A stretch of 21,348 bases of DNA from Candidatus Falkowbacteria bacterium CG10_big_fil_rev_8_21_14_0_10_43_11 (GTDB lineage Bacteria > Patescibacteriota > Patescibacteriia > Patescibacteriales > XYC2-FULL-47-12): positions 1-21,348 of the forward strand of contig PFAS01000036.1 in NCBI GenBank assembly GCA_002778635.1, in the 5' to 3' direction. A model generated the notes under the pieces. That model made no database searches and was not told the DNA's origin. It saw only the letters and a list, made by a program, of their open reading frames with translations. The number at the start of each line of letters is the position of its first letter. Within the stretch, counting starts at the first letter, position 1. Positions 14,256-20,932 of the stretch are shown here, one piece after another. Both the position numbers and the translations under genes were made by a program.

Positions 14256-14366
14256 ACAAAAATGCTAAAATTAGCTTTTTTCCTCGGTAGGATTTTTAAT
14301 CCCCTGCTAACTTTTAAAATAAAATTTTAACCCAGGAAACCCCACTGTCTGTGGAAATATTTAATT
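14239..14366 (-). ncRNA. Ribosomal protein L10 leader (rplJL autoregulatory RNA)
   Basis: Upstream of rplJ the minus strand carries GACAGTGGGG followed by CCTACCGAGG (complement at 14282-14291), the hallmark pair of the L10 leader family. The two pair through GTGGG/CCTAC. They are enclosed by a perfect 12-bp helix TTTCCACAGACA/TGTCTGTGGAAA (14346-14357 with 14247-14258). By family knowledge the L10(L7/L12)4 complex binds this three-way junction. Distal sequences to 14132 include another 7-bp stem GTAAACC/GGTTTAC just before the gene. Confidence 0.8.
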
Positions 14367-14372
14367 ATTTAT

Positions 14373-14400
14373 ATACTAACACGCCTAAAAAAAATGTCAA
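14373..14400 (-). promoter_or_regulatory. Proximal rplJL promoter
   Basis: On the minus strand TTGACA (14395-14400), a 16-bp spacer, then TAGTAT (14373-14378) with an extended -10 TG. The start would be near 14366, at the base of the L10 leader. Confidence 0.6.
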
Positions 14401-14489
14401 CCCCTAACTAAAAATGGTTCTAATATGGCTACCTTATTTGTTTCTAAAATTTCCTTCAAATCTTTTTTGGTTATTGGTTCATTATCCAT
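14397..14489 (-). CDS. Possible 30-residue ORF upstream of rplJ
   Basis: An ATG-to-TGA frame starting MDNEPITKKDLKEILETNK, about 20 nt downstream of the start expected from a consensus promoter. The ITKKDLKE opening resembles the N-terminus of small helical proteins common in Patescibacteria, but here it stops after 30 codons. It may be a remnant, a leader peptide or a real microprotein. The stop codon overlaps the -35 box of the proximal rplJL promoter. There is no Shine-Dalgarno. Confidence 0.35.
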   Translation of the reverse strand: MDNEPITKKDLKEILETNKVAILEPFLVRG

Positions 14490-14514
14490 AATGTTTAATG
14501 TTATTGCTGCCTTA

Positions 14515-14543
14515 ATTATAAAGTAATAAATTTATGGTGTCAA
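14515..14543 (-). promoter_or_regulatory. Perfect-consensus sigma-70 promoter (distal rplJL)
   Basis: On the minus strand TTGACA (14538-14543), exactly 17 bp, TATAAT (14515-14520): both hexamers match consensus. It lies between pyrH and rplJ and points at the 30-codon ORF and the L10 leader. Confidence 0.75.
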
Positions 14544-14569
14544 AAAAAGTGAAGCCGGCGGTGATTTTT

Positions 14570-15259
14570 TTATTGGATCGTCGTACCCAGAAATTTTTCT
14601 CCCGCCAAACACTTCTCCAAATTCCCTATTTTTTTGCCGTTCATAATAATTACTTTCAAACCCAGTTCTGCCGCGAATTTTGACGCTATCGGGTCAAAAG
14701 GTTTGCTTAAGCCCGGAACCCATTTATCGCCGACGATGCGCCTAAAATCCGGCCAAGTTATTTCAATAATTTTTTTCGCGCCGCTGAATTTTTTTGGATC
14801 TTTGTCGCAGACATAATCAATGTTAGATAAATTTATGACCATACTCGCCCCATAAGTTTTAGCGAGCATTACCGCGTCGTAATCCGTTGACCAGCCCGGT
14901 TTCCAGCCGGCGCCGATAATAACTTTAGCGTTAGTTTTAATTTTACGCGTCGGATCTTTAACGACCACCGGATGCGCGATGTTAAAAAAAATCGTGCGCA
15001 ACAAATGCGCGTTCAACCGGCTCGCGTGAATTCCCAGCCAATCAATATCAACCGGCTGAAGTTTGGCCACTTTATTCGCCGCTTGCTGATAATGCCGGCA
15101 AGTGGTGCCGCCTCCCGCGATAATAATAAATTTTTGTCCGGTCTGAATTTGTTTGATTATCAGCGACCGAAATTTTTTTAAAAATATCCAATCAATGCCG
15201 CTTTTAGGTACAATCAACGAGCCGCCTAAAGATAAAACATGGTAACTGCCGTTAGCCAT
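14570..15259 (-). CDS. pyrH: UMP kinase, archaeal-type PyrH-like amino acid kinase
   Basis: Cytosolic kinase turning UMP into UDP with ATP, feeding pyrimidine nucleotide and UDP-sugar synthesis. The 229 residues show the amino-acid-kinase fold: LGGSL at 11-15, AGGG at 48-51, DWLGIHASRLNA at 73-84, PGWSTDYDAV at 121-130 and NLSNIDYVCDKDP at 143-155. The DxxGIxAxRLNA block and the short length match the archaeal-type UMP kinases rather than the common bacterial GTP-regulated hexamer. It starts four bases after the mltG stop, so the two are co-transcribed. No convincing terminator follows it. Confidence 0.88.
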   Translation of the reverse strand: MANGSYHVLSLGGSLIVPKSGIDWIFLKKFRSLIIKQIQTGQKFIIIAGGGTTCRHYQQAANKVAKLQPVDIDWLGIHASRLNAHLLRTIFFNIAHPVVVKDPTRKIKTNAKVIIGAGWKPGWSTDYDAVMLAKTYGASMVINLSNIDYVCDKDPKKFSGAKKIIEITWPDFRRIVGDKWVPGLSKPFDPIASKFAAELGLKVIIMNGKKIGNLEKCLAGEKFLGTTIQ

Positions 15260-15263
15260 AAAT

Positions 15264-16304
15264 TTATTTATAATATTTATATTTTTCCGCCAAATGCTCG
15301 GCGTAAGTGCGGGAATAAATAACTTGCCCCGCAGGCGTGGTTAAAAAATAAAAATAATCGCTTTTTACCGGATAAATCGCCGCTTTAATCGCCTCTATCC
15401 CCGGATTAGAAATCGGGCCGGGCGGCAAATCCCGATATTTGTAAGTATTGTACGGGCTCGCGACTTGTAAATCTTCTGCGCTCGGGCGGGTTGCGCCTTT
15501 ACCGGTAACAAAATTAACGGTAGCGTCCGATTGCAAAGCCATGCTGATTTTTAAGCGCTGATAAAAAATACCAGCGATTTTTTTCATGTCTTCGGAGCGC
15601 GGCACTTCTTTTTCAATAATGGACGCGAGCGTTATAATTTCCGGCAAAGTTTTTCCCTGCTTTTTTATGTCCGCGCGCAAGGAGGGCGTTAATTTAGCGT
15701 CAAAATTTTTCAGCATTTTAGCGATAATGTCTTCCGCCGCCGCATTTTTAAAAATGCGGTAGGTATCGGGAAAAAGATAACCTTCCAGCGTCGCGCCGAC
15801 GGGAATTTCCGACAAAACGGAAACCTGGCAGGATTCCAAAGAAAAGCAAGCTCCGGGCGCGGGCTTGGTTAAAGCGATAAAGTCGTCCGCTCGCGCAATA
15901 TTATTTTTCTCCAAATATTCTCCAATTTCTTTTATATTCCAGCCTTCCAAAATTTTAATCGTGCGCTCCCGCTCCGCTATGTCGCCGCCCGCGAGTTTCT
16001 TGGCAATCTCGCGCAGGTTAATATTTTTATTTAGCAAATATTCTCCCGCTTTTAAGCTTTTATCGGTTTTTTTAAAAGCGGTATAGAAATAAAAATAAAA
16101 TGGCCGCCGAATTAATCCTTCTTTGGCCAATTGGTTGCCGATCTGTCGCACGCCTTGGCCTTGTTCAATTATAAAATTTACTTCCGCGCTTTCCATTTGC
16201 ATCGGCTCATTGATGCCGCGCCAGACGGTAAGGTAGAGAGTCGCGATTATCAATACCGCTAACGACAACGATATTCCTAAATATGTTGTTAACTTCTGTA
16301 ACAT
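15264..16304 (-). CDS. mltG: Endolytic murein transglycosylase MltG
   Basis: Membrane-anchored lytic transglycosylase (YceG family) that cuts nascent glycan strands near the membrane and helps set strand length. The 346 residues hold an N-terminal TM helix (7-28), a LysM-like region (about 40-105), and the catalytic domain with ITLASIIEKEV, where Glu231 corresponds to the catalytic glutamate of the E. coli enzyme. The family C-terminal motifs follow: LQSDATVNF, SPYNTY, GLPPGPIxNPG (here RDLPPGPISNPG) and IYPVKSDYFYF. A palindromic repeat separates it from manC upstream, and pyrH follows directly. Confidence 0.96.
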   Translation of the reverse strand: MLQKLTTYLGISLSLAVLIIATLYLTVWRGINEPMQMESAEVNFIIEQGQGVRQIGNQLAKEGLIRRPFYFYFYTAFKKTDKSLKAGEYLLNKNINLREIAKKLAGGDIAERERTIKILEGWNIKEIGEYLEKNNIARADDFIALTKPAPGACFSLESCQVSVLSEIPVGATLEGYLFPDTYRIFKNAAAEDIIAKMLKNFDAKLTPSLRADIKKQGKTLPEIITLASIIEKEVPRSEDMKKIAGIFYQRLKISMALQSDATVNFVTGKGATRPSAEDLQVASPYNTYKYRDLPPGPISNPGIEAIKAAIYPVKSDYFYFLTTPAGQVIYSRTYAEHLAEKYKYYK

Positions 16305-16311
16305 AATTTTT

Positions 16312-16432
16312 AAAATCCAAAGTTAAAATTATCTCAAATTATTCCAAACCAATGCCAAATGTCCAAAAGTTTAAATTTGAGGTTTAAATTTTAGATTTGT
16401 TTTGAAATAATTTGAATTTTGATATTTGAAAT
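16312..16432. repeat. 10-bp-phased palindromic repeat, copy 3 (inverted)
   Basis: The same family as copies 1 and 2 but in the opposite orientation: ATTATTCCAAACCAATGCCA here is the reverse complement of the copy 1 core TGGCATTGGTTTGGAATAAT. The right arm TTTGAAATAATTTGAATTTT is more degenerate. It fills the manC-mltG gap. Confidence 0.78.
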
Positions 16433-16435
16433 TTT

Positions 16436-17512
16436 TTACAAATATTCTTCCCTTCCCGCCTCTTTTAATTTTTCCACCACTTTTTTTACGTCCTGCGCGC
16501 AATCCTCCCGGCAAATCAAAGTGGACTCCTCGGTCGCGACTACGATCATGTTATTCAAACCGACGCAGGCGATTGGGCGCTTGGTAAAATTATAAATTAA
16601 ATTATCCGCGCTGTCTAATGCCACCGCTTCTCCTTTGGTAACATTGCCCTCCTTATCTGAAGTCAGGATGTCTTTTACTGTCCGCCAGTTACCGATGTCG
16701 GTAAAGACGAAATTTGCCGGCAATACCAATAAATTATCGGCTTTTTCCAAAATTCCGTAATCAAACGCGATGGGCTTGATTTTATTAAATTCTCGCTCTA
16801 TCGTCTCCTGCTCGCGGGGAGTGGCTAAAGCGCGGTTAATGCGCGCCAATGACCGGTAATGTTCCGGCAAACTTATTTTATATTGCTTTAATAAAGTATC
16901 AACGCGCCAGATGAAATATCCGGGATTCCAAAGGTATTGCCACTGACTGATGTATTCTTGCGCTTTGGCTAATTCCGGTTTTTCTATAAACCGCTCTACT
17001 GAAAAAACTTTTTGTTCCGCTAGAGTAAAAAATTGGCCGTTCATTTTAATATAGCCAAAGCCCGTTTCCGGCTTCGTCGGCTTAACGCCGATTAACGCGC
17101 CGCGTTCGGGATTTTTTTTGACGACGTCTTCGGCTCTTTTTAAAACCTGCAAATATTTTTTTTCGTCGTCAATAAAATGGTCGGCGTGCACGGTCGCGAT
17201 AATTTCTTTCGGATTGCGAAAATAAAACCGAACGGCCGTAAGCCCGATGGCGGCGGCGGTGTCGCGCCGGCACGGTTCGCCGATGATATTTTGAGGAGGC
17301 AATTCCGGCAGCTGCTCCCGCACCAAGGCGGCGTAATCGCGCATGGTAGTCACATAAACGTCGGCGGCGGCAAAAGCGCGGCGCAGGCGCGCGTAAGTTT
17401 TTTGCAGCATGGTGTCGTCATCTAAAAACGGCTGCACTTGTTTTGGACTGTTTTGCCGCGACAGAGGCCACAGCCGCGTGCCCGAACCGCCGGCTAAAAT
17501 TACTACTTTCAT
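16436..17512 (-). CDS. manC: Mannose-1-phosphate guanylyltransferase
   Basis: Makes GDP-mannose from mannose-1-phosphate and GTP, the donor for mannose-derived surface glycans. The 358 residues carry the nucleotidyltransferase signature GGSGTRLWPLSR (8-19), GEPCRRDTAAAIG (78-90), ADH (110-112), TGFGYI (150-155), FIEKP (175-179) and WNPGYFIW (195-202). It is shorter than bifunctional ManC/AlgA (about 480), so the phosphomannose isomerase cupin domain is absent. A promoter lies upstream. The gene is followed by repeat copy 3 and mltG, and its own start lacks a Shine-Dalgarno. Confidence 0.95.
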   Translation of the reverse strand: MKVVILAGGSGTRLWPLSRQNSPKQVQPFLDDDTMLQKTYARLRRAFAAADVYVTTMRDYAALVREQLPELPPQNIIGEPCRRDTAAAIGLTAVRFYFRNPKEIIATVHADHFIDDEKKYLQVLKRAEDVVKKNPERGALIGVKPTKPETGFGYIKMNGQFFTLAEQKVFSVERFIEKPELAKAQEYISQWQYLWNPGYFIWRVDTLLKQYKISLPEHYRSLARINRALATPREQETIEREFNKIKPIAFDYGILEKADNLLVLPANFVFTDIGNWRTVKDILTSDKEGNVTKGEAVALDSADNLIYNFTKRPIACVGLNNMIVVATEESTLICREDCAQDVKKVVEKLKEAGREEYL

Positions 17513-17590
17513 ATTGATTCAATAAAATATAAAAGCATTAAAACATTAAAACAAAAAAACAACTACTTTTTAATATTTTTTTGCTTTTTT

Positions 17591-17619
17591 AGTTTAGCAC
17601 TCCGCCTTGATTGTGGCAA
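17591..17619 (-). promoter_or_regulatory. Promoter of manC
   Basis: On the minus strand TTGCCA (17614-17619), 17 bp, TAAACT (17591-17596) preceded by an extended -10 TGC. The leader to the manC ATG at 17512 would be about 70 nt and very AT-rich. Confidence 0.5.
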
Positions 17620-17702
17620 GAACCGCTTGGTCTTAGTGATGCCAAGCTAAAAATAATTTTATTTTGGACTGAATTTTAAGTAGGAACAATCAGTTCTTAA
17701 AT
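17620..17702. other. Intergenic stretch without an identified gene
   Basis: This part of the manC/small-gene intergenic region holds one short inverted repeat GCTTGG/CCAAGC (about 17615-17647 area). I see no gene here. Confidence 0.3.
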
Positions 17703-17733
17703 AAAAAAGGTGCTCTTGTACGGCACCTTTTTT
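17703..17733. terminator. Strong bidirectional terminator after the small gene
   Basis: A perfect 11-bp inverted repeat AAAAAAGGTGC/GCACCTTTTTT (17703-17713 with 17723-17733) around a 9-nt loop. On the minus strand it ends the 57-codon gene whose stop is about 50 bp away. Confidence 0.85.
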
Positions 17734-17781
17734 CAAAGAACATTCTTAAAAAATATTATTAGCTAACAAATAACTCTGTAA

Positions 17782-17955
17782 TTAATTTGTTAGCCCCAAA
17801 TTATTAGACGATTGCGTTTGTTCAGATTGCTCTTCCTCATGATGAGAAGCGTCATAAAGCATACGAACCGTCTTATTGTAAAAATCAGCGTCGCCAGCTC
17901 TCTTGGCAAGATAAAGACACTTTTCTTCTTCTGGCGTCAAAAAAAATCCGCACAT
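17782..17955 (-). CDS. 57-residue protein of unknown function with strong RBS
   Basis: Start chosen at the ATG at 17955, because GGAAGGAG lies eight bases upstream, the best Shine-Dalgarno in the window. A longer frame from TTG at 18003 would bury that site. The protein begins MCGFFLTPEEEKCLYLAKRA and ends in a hydrophilic Glu/Gln/Ser/Asn-rich tail with HHEEEQ. Two Cys (positions 2 and 13) and a His pair are present, but there is no clear metal-site spacing. No membrane segment is seen. It is monocistronic, with its own terminator and a possible TTGACT -35 at 18052-18057. No family is recognised. The high-quality start suggests strong expression. Confidence 0.65.
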   Translation of the reverse strand: MCGFFLTPEEEKCLYLAKRAGDADFYNKTVRMLYDASHHEEEQSEQTQSSNNLGLTN

Positions 17956-18066
17956 TTTTTCTTCTCCTTCCGGTAATTTTAGATGGATATTGATTTGAAA
18001 CAAAGTCCGACGCTTTATAAATTTATATTACATTAACATACGATTCTAAAAAGTCAAGTTTTCCCC

Positions 18067-18095
18067 TTGCTTTCCGCCGATTTCTATGATATAAT
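18067..18095 (+). promoter_or_regulatory. Promoter of the CAP-domain gene
   Basis: TTGCTT (18067-18072), 17 bp, TATAAT (18090-18095) with an extended -10 TGA. The start would be near 18102, about 47 nt before the ATG. Confidence 0.65.
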
Positions 18096-18148
18096 TAATA
18101 TTGTAAAAGATAAAAAAATAATCTTTTGCCAAAAATAAAAACAAACAA

Positions 18149-18973
18149 ATGAATGTAATAGGAGGTAAAAAATCTATATTTTTTTATTTTAGAAATTCTC
18201 TATTGCTGTGGATAATGGGGATTTTTTTATTACCTAACATTGCCTTTGCCTCTTCAATTACTCCAGCCAATTTAATTGAACTTACCAATCAGGAGCGGGC
18301 AAAATATAACTTGCCGAAATTAACAATTAATGAATTGCTAACTAAGGCGGCCGAGCAGAAGGCAGAGGCGATTTTTGCTGTACAAAAATTCTCTCATAAT
18401 TTTGCGGATAAAAAATTCTCCGGCTGGATAAAAGAACAGGGCTACCAATATTCAATAGTGGGAGAAAACTTGGCGATTAATTTTACGGCTAGCGAGCCGC
18501 TGTTTAACGCCTGGCTCGCTTCGCCCATGCACAAAAAAAATATTCTACATGATGATTTCCGTGAAATCGGACTGGCAATCAAAACCAGCTATTGGCTAGG
18601 TGAAGAGACAACGCTCGTAGTTGAACTGTTCGGCGCGCCGCCGGCGCTCGCGGAACAATCAGTTCCCGATACTTTTTCTCACCGCTCCCCTTTCCTCTCT
18701 TACCAAAATCCGGCTCAACTGATTACTTCTAATTTAGCAGAAAATTATTTAAACAATATCGCCGCCGATAATACTCCGGCAGTCGCGGCCAGCAAACAAA
18801 TAATAACGAAAAATTTTATAATAAAAAACAAAACTGCCGCGATTAATTATCTTTTAACGGCAGTGAAAATAACGCTTATTTATACGGCGGTAATGTTGCT
18901 TTTAGTACTTTGCTATTTCTACGCCGTCTACTTTGCAAAATTATATAAAAAATTGCAACTAATGGCAAAATAA
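18149..18973 (+). CDS. Secreted or membrane-anchored CAP/SCP-domain protein
   Basis: CAP-superfamily (SCP/PR-1-like) extracellular protein of 274 residues; bacterial members have mostly unknown functions. A signal peptide is seen at about 16-35 with a plausible cut after IAFA. CAP motifs follow in order: LTNQERAKYNLPKL (45-58), FSHNF with His83, GENLA with Glu106, and AWLASPMHKKNIL with His128, which would place the conserved His/Glu cavity residues correctly. The domain ends near residue 165. After a Pro/Ser/Asn-rich linker, a hydrophobic helix at about 243-263 and a basic tail anchor the C-terminus, so the CAP domain is probably displayed on the cell surface. It has its own promoter and a terminator downstream. 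AGGAGG inside codons 4-6 is not positioned for any in-frame start. Confidence 0.88.
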   Translation: MNVIGGKKSIFFYFRNSLLLWIMGIFLLPNIAFASSITPANLIELTNQERAKYNLPKLTINELLTKAAEQKAEAIFAVQKFSHNFADKKFSGWIKEQGYQYSIVGENLAINFTASEPLFNAWLASPMHKKNILHDDFREIGLAIKTSYWLGEETTLVVELFGAPPALAEQSVPDTFSHRSPFLSYQNPAQLITSNLAENYLNNIAADNTPAVAASKQIITKNFIIKNKTAAINYLLTAVKITLIYTAVMLLLVLCYFYAVYFAKLYKKLQLMAK

Positions 18974-19044
18974 TAATTTATTAAATTAACCTCATGCTAA
19001 CATGAAATAAAAACAAAACAACGACAAAATATCTTTTAAACGAA

Positions 19045-19072
19045 AATCGTCCCGCAATTTCACGGGACGATT
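19045..19072. terminator. Terminator between CAP gene and gpmI (convergent)
   Basis: A perfect 10-bp stem AATCGTCCCG/CGGGACGATT (19045-19054 with 19063-19072) with an 8-nt loop. It is followed by TATTTATTT on the plus strand and TTTTCGTTT on the minus strand, so it can serve both convergent genes. Confidence 0.75.
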
Positions 19073-19147
19073 TATTTATTTAACTTTTTAATTTAAACCT
19101 GATATAGTCCAAAAAGTTCATTGTTAGCTTTAACATAATTTTGAATT

Positions 19148-20746
19148 TCATATTAAACTTCTTCCGGTCATTTCTTTCGGTTTTGGCAAACTCATAATTT
19201 TTAAAATAGTCGGCGCCACATCCGCTAAAATTCCTTGCGTTTTTAACAGGCTTAAGTCAGCGCCGATGACATCTTCTTTGCCCAAATTTTTGCCTTCGTA
19301 ATCTTGGCCGATGACTATAAGCGGCACGGGATTTGTGGAATGCTCTTTATCAATTGAGCCGGTTTGCATGTTAAACAATTCTTCCGCGTTGCCGTGATCC
19401 GCCGTAATGATCATGACGCCCGCATGCGTTAAAATAATTTTAGCGATTTCTCCTAAAAATTTGTCTAAATATTCCAGCGCCGACACCGTAGCGTCCATAT
19501 TTCCCGTATGCGCTACCATATCGGCATTGGCGTAATTGACTAAAATAAAATCATAAACGTCTTTGTTTATCTCTTTTATCAAATTAGCCGTGATTTCCGG
19601 GGACGACATCTTCGGCTCATCCGCGTAAGACTCGACGCGCGACGAAGGAACGACTATCCGTTTTTCGCCCTTATACAAATCTTCCTTGCCGCCGTTAAAA
19701 AAATAAGTGACATGGGCGTATTTTTCCGTTTCCGCCAAGCGCAACTGTTTTAACCCGGCGTCAGCGATAACTTGGCCTAAAGCATTAACCACGTCTTCCG
19801 GCAGAAAAGCCACTTGCATCGGCAAGCTTTTTTCGTATTCCGTCAAGGCAACAAAACATAAATTCAAAATATTTTTCTCCCGGAAAAATTTATTAAAGCC
19901 GGGCAACACGAAAGATTTGGTTAATTGGCGCGCGCGATCGCCGCGGAAGTTAAAAAATATCACCGCGTCGCCGTCTTTGACGGTCGCTATGGGCTTGCCG
20001 TTATCAACGATTACAGACGGCGGCAACTCCTCGTCGTAAATTTTCTTGCCGTAATAAAAATCAATCGCTTCAATCGCGCTCTTAAAAGTCCGCTCGCTTT
20101 TGCCTTGAGCGATTGCCTGATATGCTTTCGCCGTCCGCTCCCAATTATTGTCGCGATCCATCGCGTAAAAACGGCCGACGACAGTCGCTATTTTTCCGAT
20201 CTTACATTCGGCTATGCTTTTATTAACATCCAATATCATTTGCCGGCCGCTATTATAGGGCATATCGCGTCCGTCTAAAAAAAGATGCAGATAAACTTCG
20301 GCCAATTCATTCCGGCCGGCAAGCGTGAGTAAAGCGATTAAATGTTCAACTGCCGCGTGCACTCCCCCGTTAGAAATCAATCCCATCAAATGCAATTTTG
20401 ATTTATTTTTTTTAACGTGACCAACGGCGCCGAGCAAAGCGGCGTTAGAAAAAAAACTATCATCGCTGATTGATTTATTAATGCGCGGCAAATCTTGATA
20501 AACGATGCGCCCGGCGCCTAAATTAAGGTGGCCGACTTCGCTGTTGCCCATCTGCCCCCAAGGCAATCCTACCGCTTCGCCCGCCGCGCTTAAAGCCATT
20601 GCCGGGTAATGCGACGCTAATTCGGTAAAGTTCGGCAGTTTTGCCTGAGTAATGGCGTTGCCCGCGTACGGCGGCGCGATGCCCCAACCGTCTAATATTA
20701 TTAAAACTACGGGTTTTGGTATTATTTGTTTATCGTTTTTGGTCAT
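19148..20746 (-). CDS. gpmI: 2,3-bisphosphoglycerate-independent phosphoglycerate mutase
   Basis: Interconverts 3- and 2-phosphoglycerate in glycolysis using two manganese ions and a phosphoserine intermediate. The 532 residues cover the whole family: LIILDGWG (15-22), MGNSEVGHLNLGAGR (66-80) with catalytic Ser69, FLDGRDMPYNSG, NFRGDRARQL, NYANADMVAHTGNM, ITADHGNAEEL and EHSTNPVPLI, ending PKEMTGRSLI. Start chosen at MTKNDKQ: the longer frame to 20803 runs into the repeat upstream and adds residues foreign to the family. A second gpmI lies upstream in the same direction. Confidence 0.96.
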   Translation of the reverse strand: MTKNDKQIIPKPVVLIILDGWGIAPPYAGNAITQAKLPNFTELASHYPAMALSAAGEAVGLPWGQMGNSEVGHLNLGAGRIVYQDLPRINKSISDDSFFSNAALLGAVGHVKKNKSKLHLMGLISNGGVHAAVEHLIALLTLAGRNELAEVYLHLFLDGRDMPYNSGRQMILDVNKSIAECKIGKIATVVGRFYAMDRDNNWERTAKAYQAIAQGKSERTFKSAIEAIDFYYGKKIYDEELPPSVIVDNGKPIATVKDGDAVIFFNFRGDRARQLTKSFVLPGFNKFFREKNILNLCFVALTEYEKSLPMQVAFLPEDVVNALGQVIADAGLKQLRLAETEKYAHVTYFFNGGKEDLYKGEKRIVVPSSRVESYADEPKMSSPEITANLIKEINKDVYDFILVNYANADMVAHTGNMDATVSALEYLDKFLGEIAKIILTHAGVMIITADHGNAEELFNMQTGSIDKEHSTNPVPLIVIGQDYEGKNLGKEDVIGADLSLLKTQGILADVAPTILKIMSLPKPKEMTGRSLI

Positions 20747-20770
20747 GTTGAAAATAAAAATTGTTATATT

Positions 20771-20877
20771 GTTAACCCCTCCGTCTAGAGCAACTAGGGA
20801 CACTTCCCCTTATAAAGGGGAGGAATAATGTGGTATTTACTCTCCCCTTTTATAAGGGGGAGTTAGAGGGGGTTAAG
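20771..20877. repeat. Palindromic CCCCTTATAAAGGGG-type element (MITE-like)
   Basis: Terminal inverted repeats TTAACCCCTC (from 20772) and GAGGGGGTTAA (20866-20876) enclose two palindromes, CCCCTTATAAAGGGG (20806-20820) and CCCCTTTTATAAGGGG (20844-20859). The 107-bp unit is like widespread small non-autonomous repeats in bacterial genomes. It separates the two gpmI genes. Confidence 0.75.
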
Positions 20878-20932
20878 TAATTTAACAATAACTAAAAAGA
20901 ATTAAAAAAATAATGGCATCGTTAAAATTTTT

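Noticed and set aside
14540..14569. Terminator after pyrH (A7 and T7 tracts around CCGCCGGC on the minus strand).
   Set aside because: The bases between the A and T tracts do not pair apart from a three-base GC core, so no stable hairpin results.
17594..17602. CIRCE heat-shock operator upstream of manC (GAGTGCTAA on the minus strand).
   Set aside because: Only one half-site is present; the sequence nine bases upstream does not match TTAGCACTC.
20747..20803. Longer start for the first gpmI.
   Set aside because: The extension is encoded partly by the palindromic element and has no counterpart in GpmI proteins.
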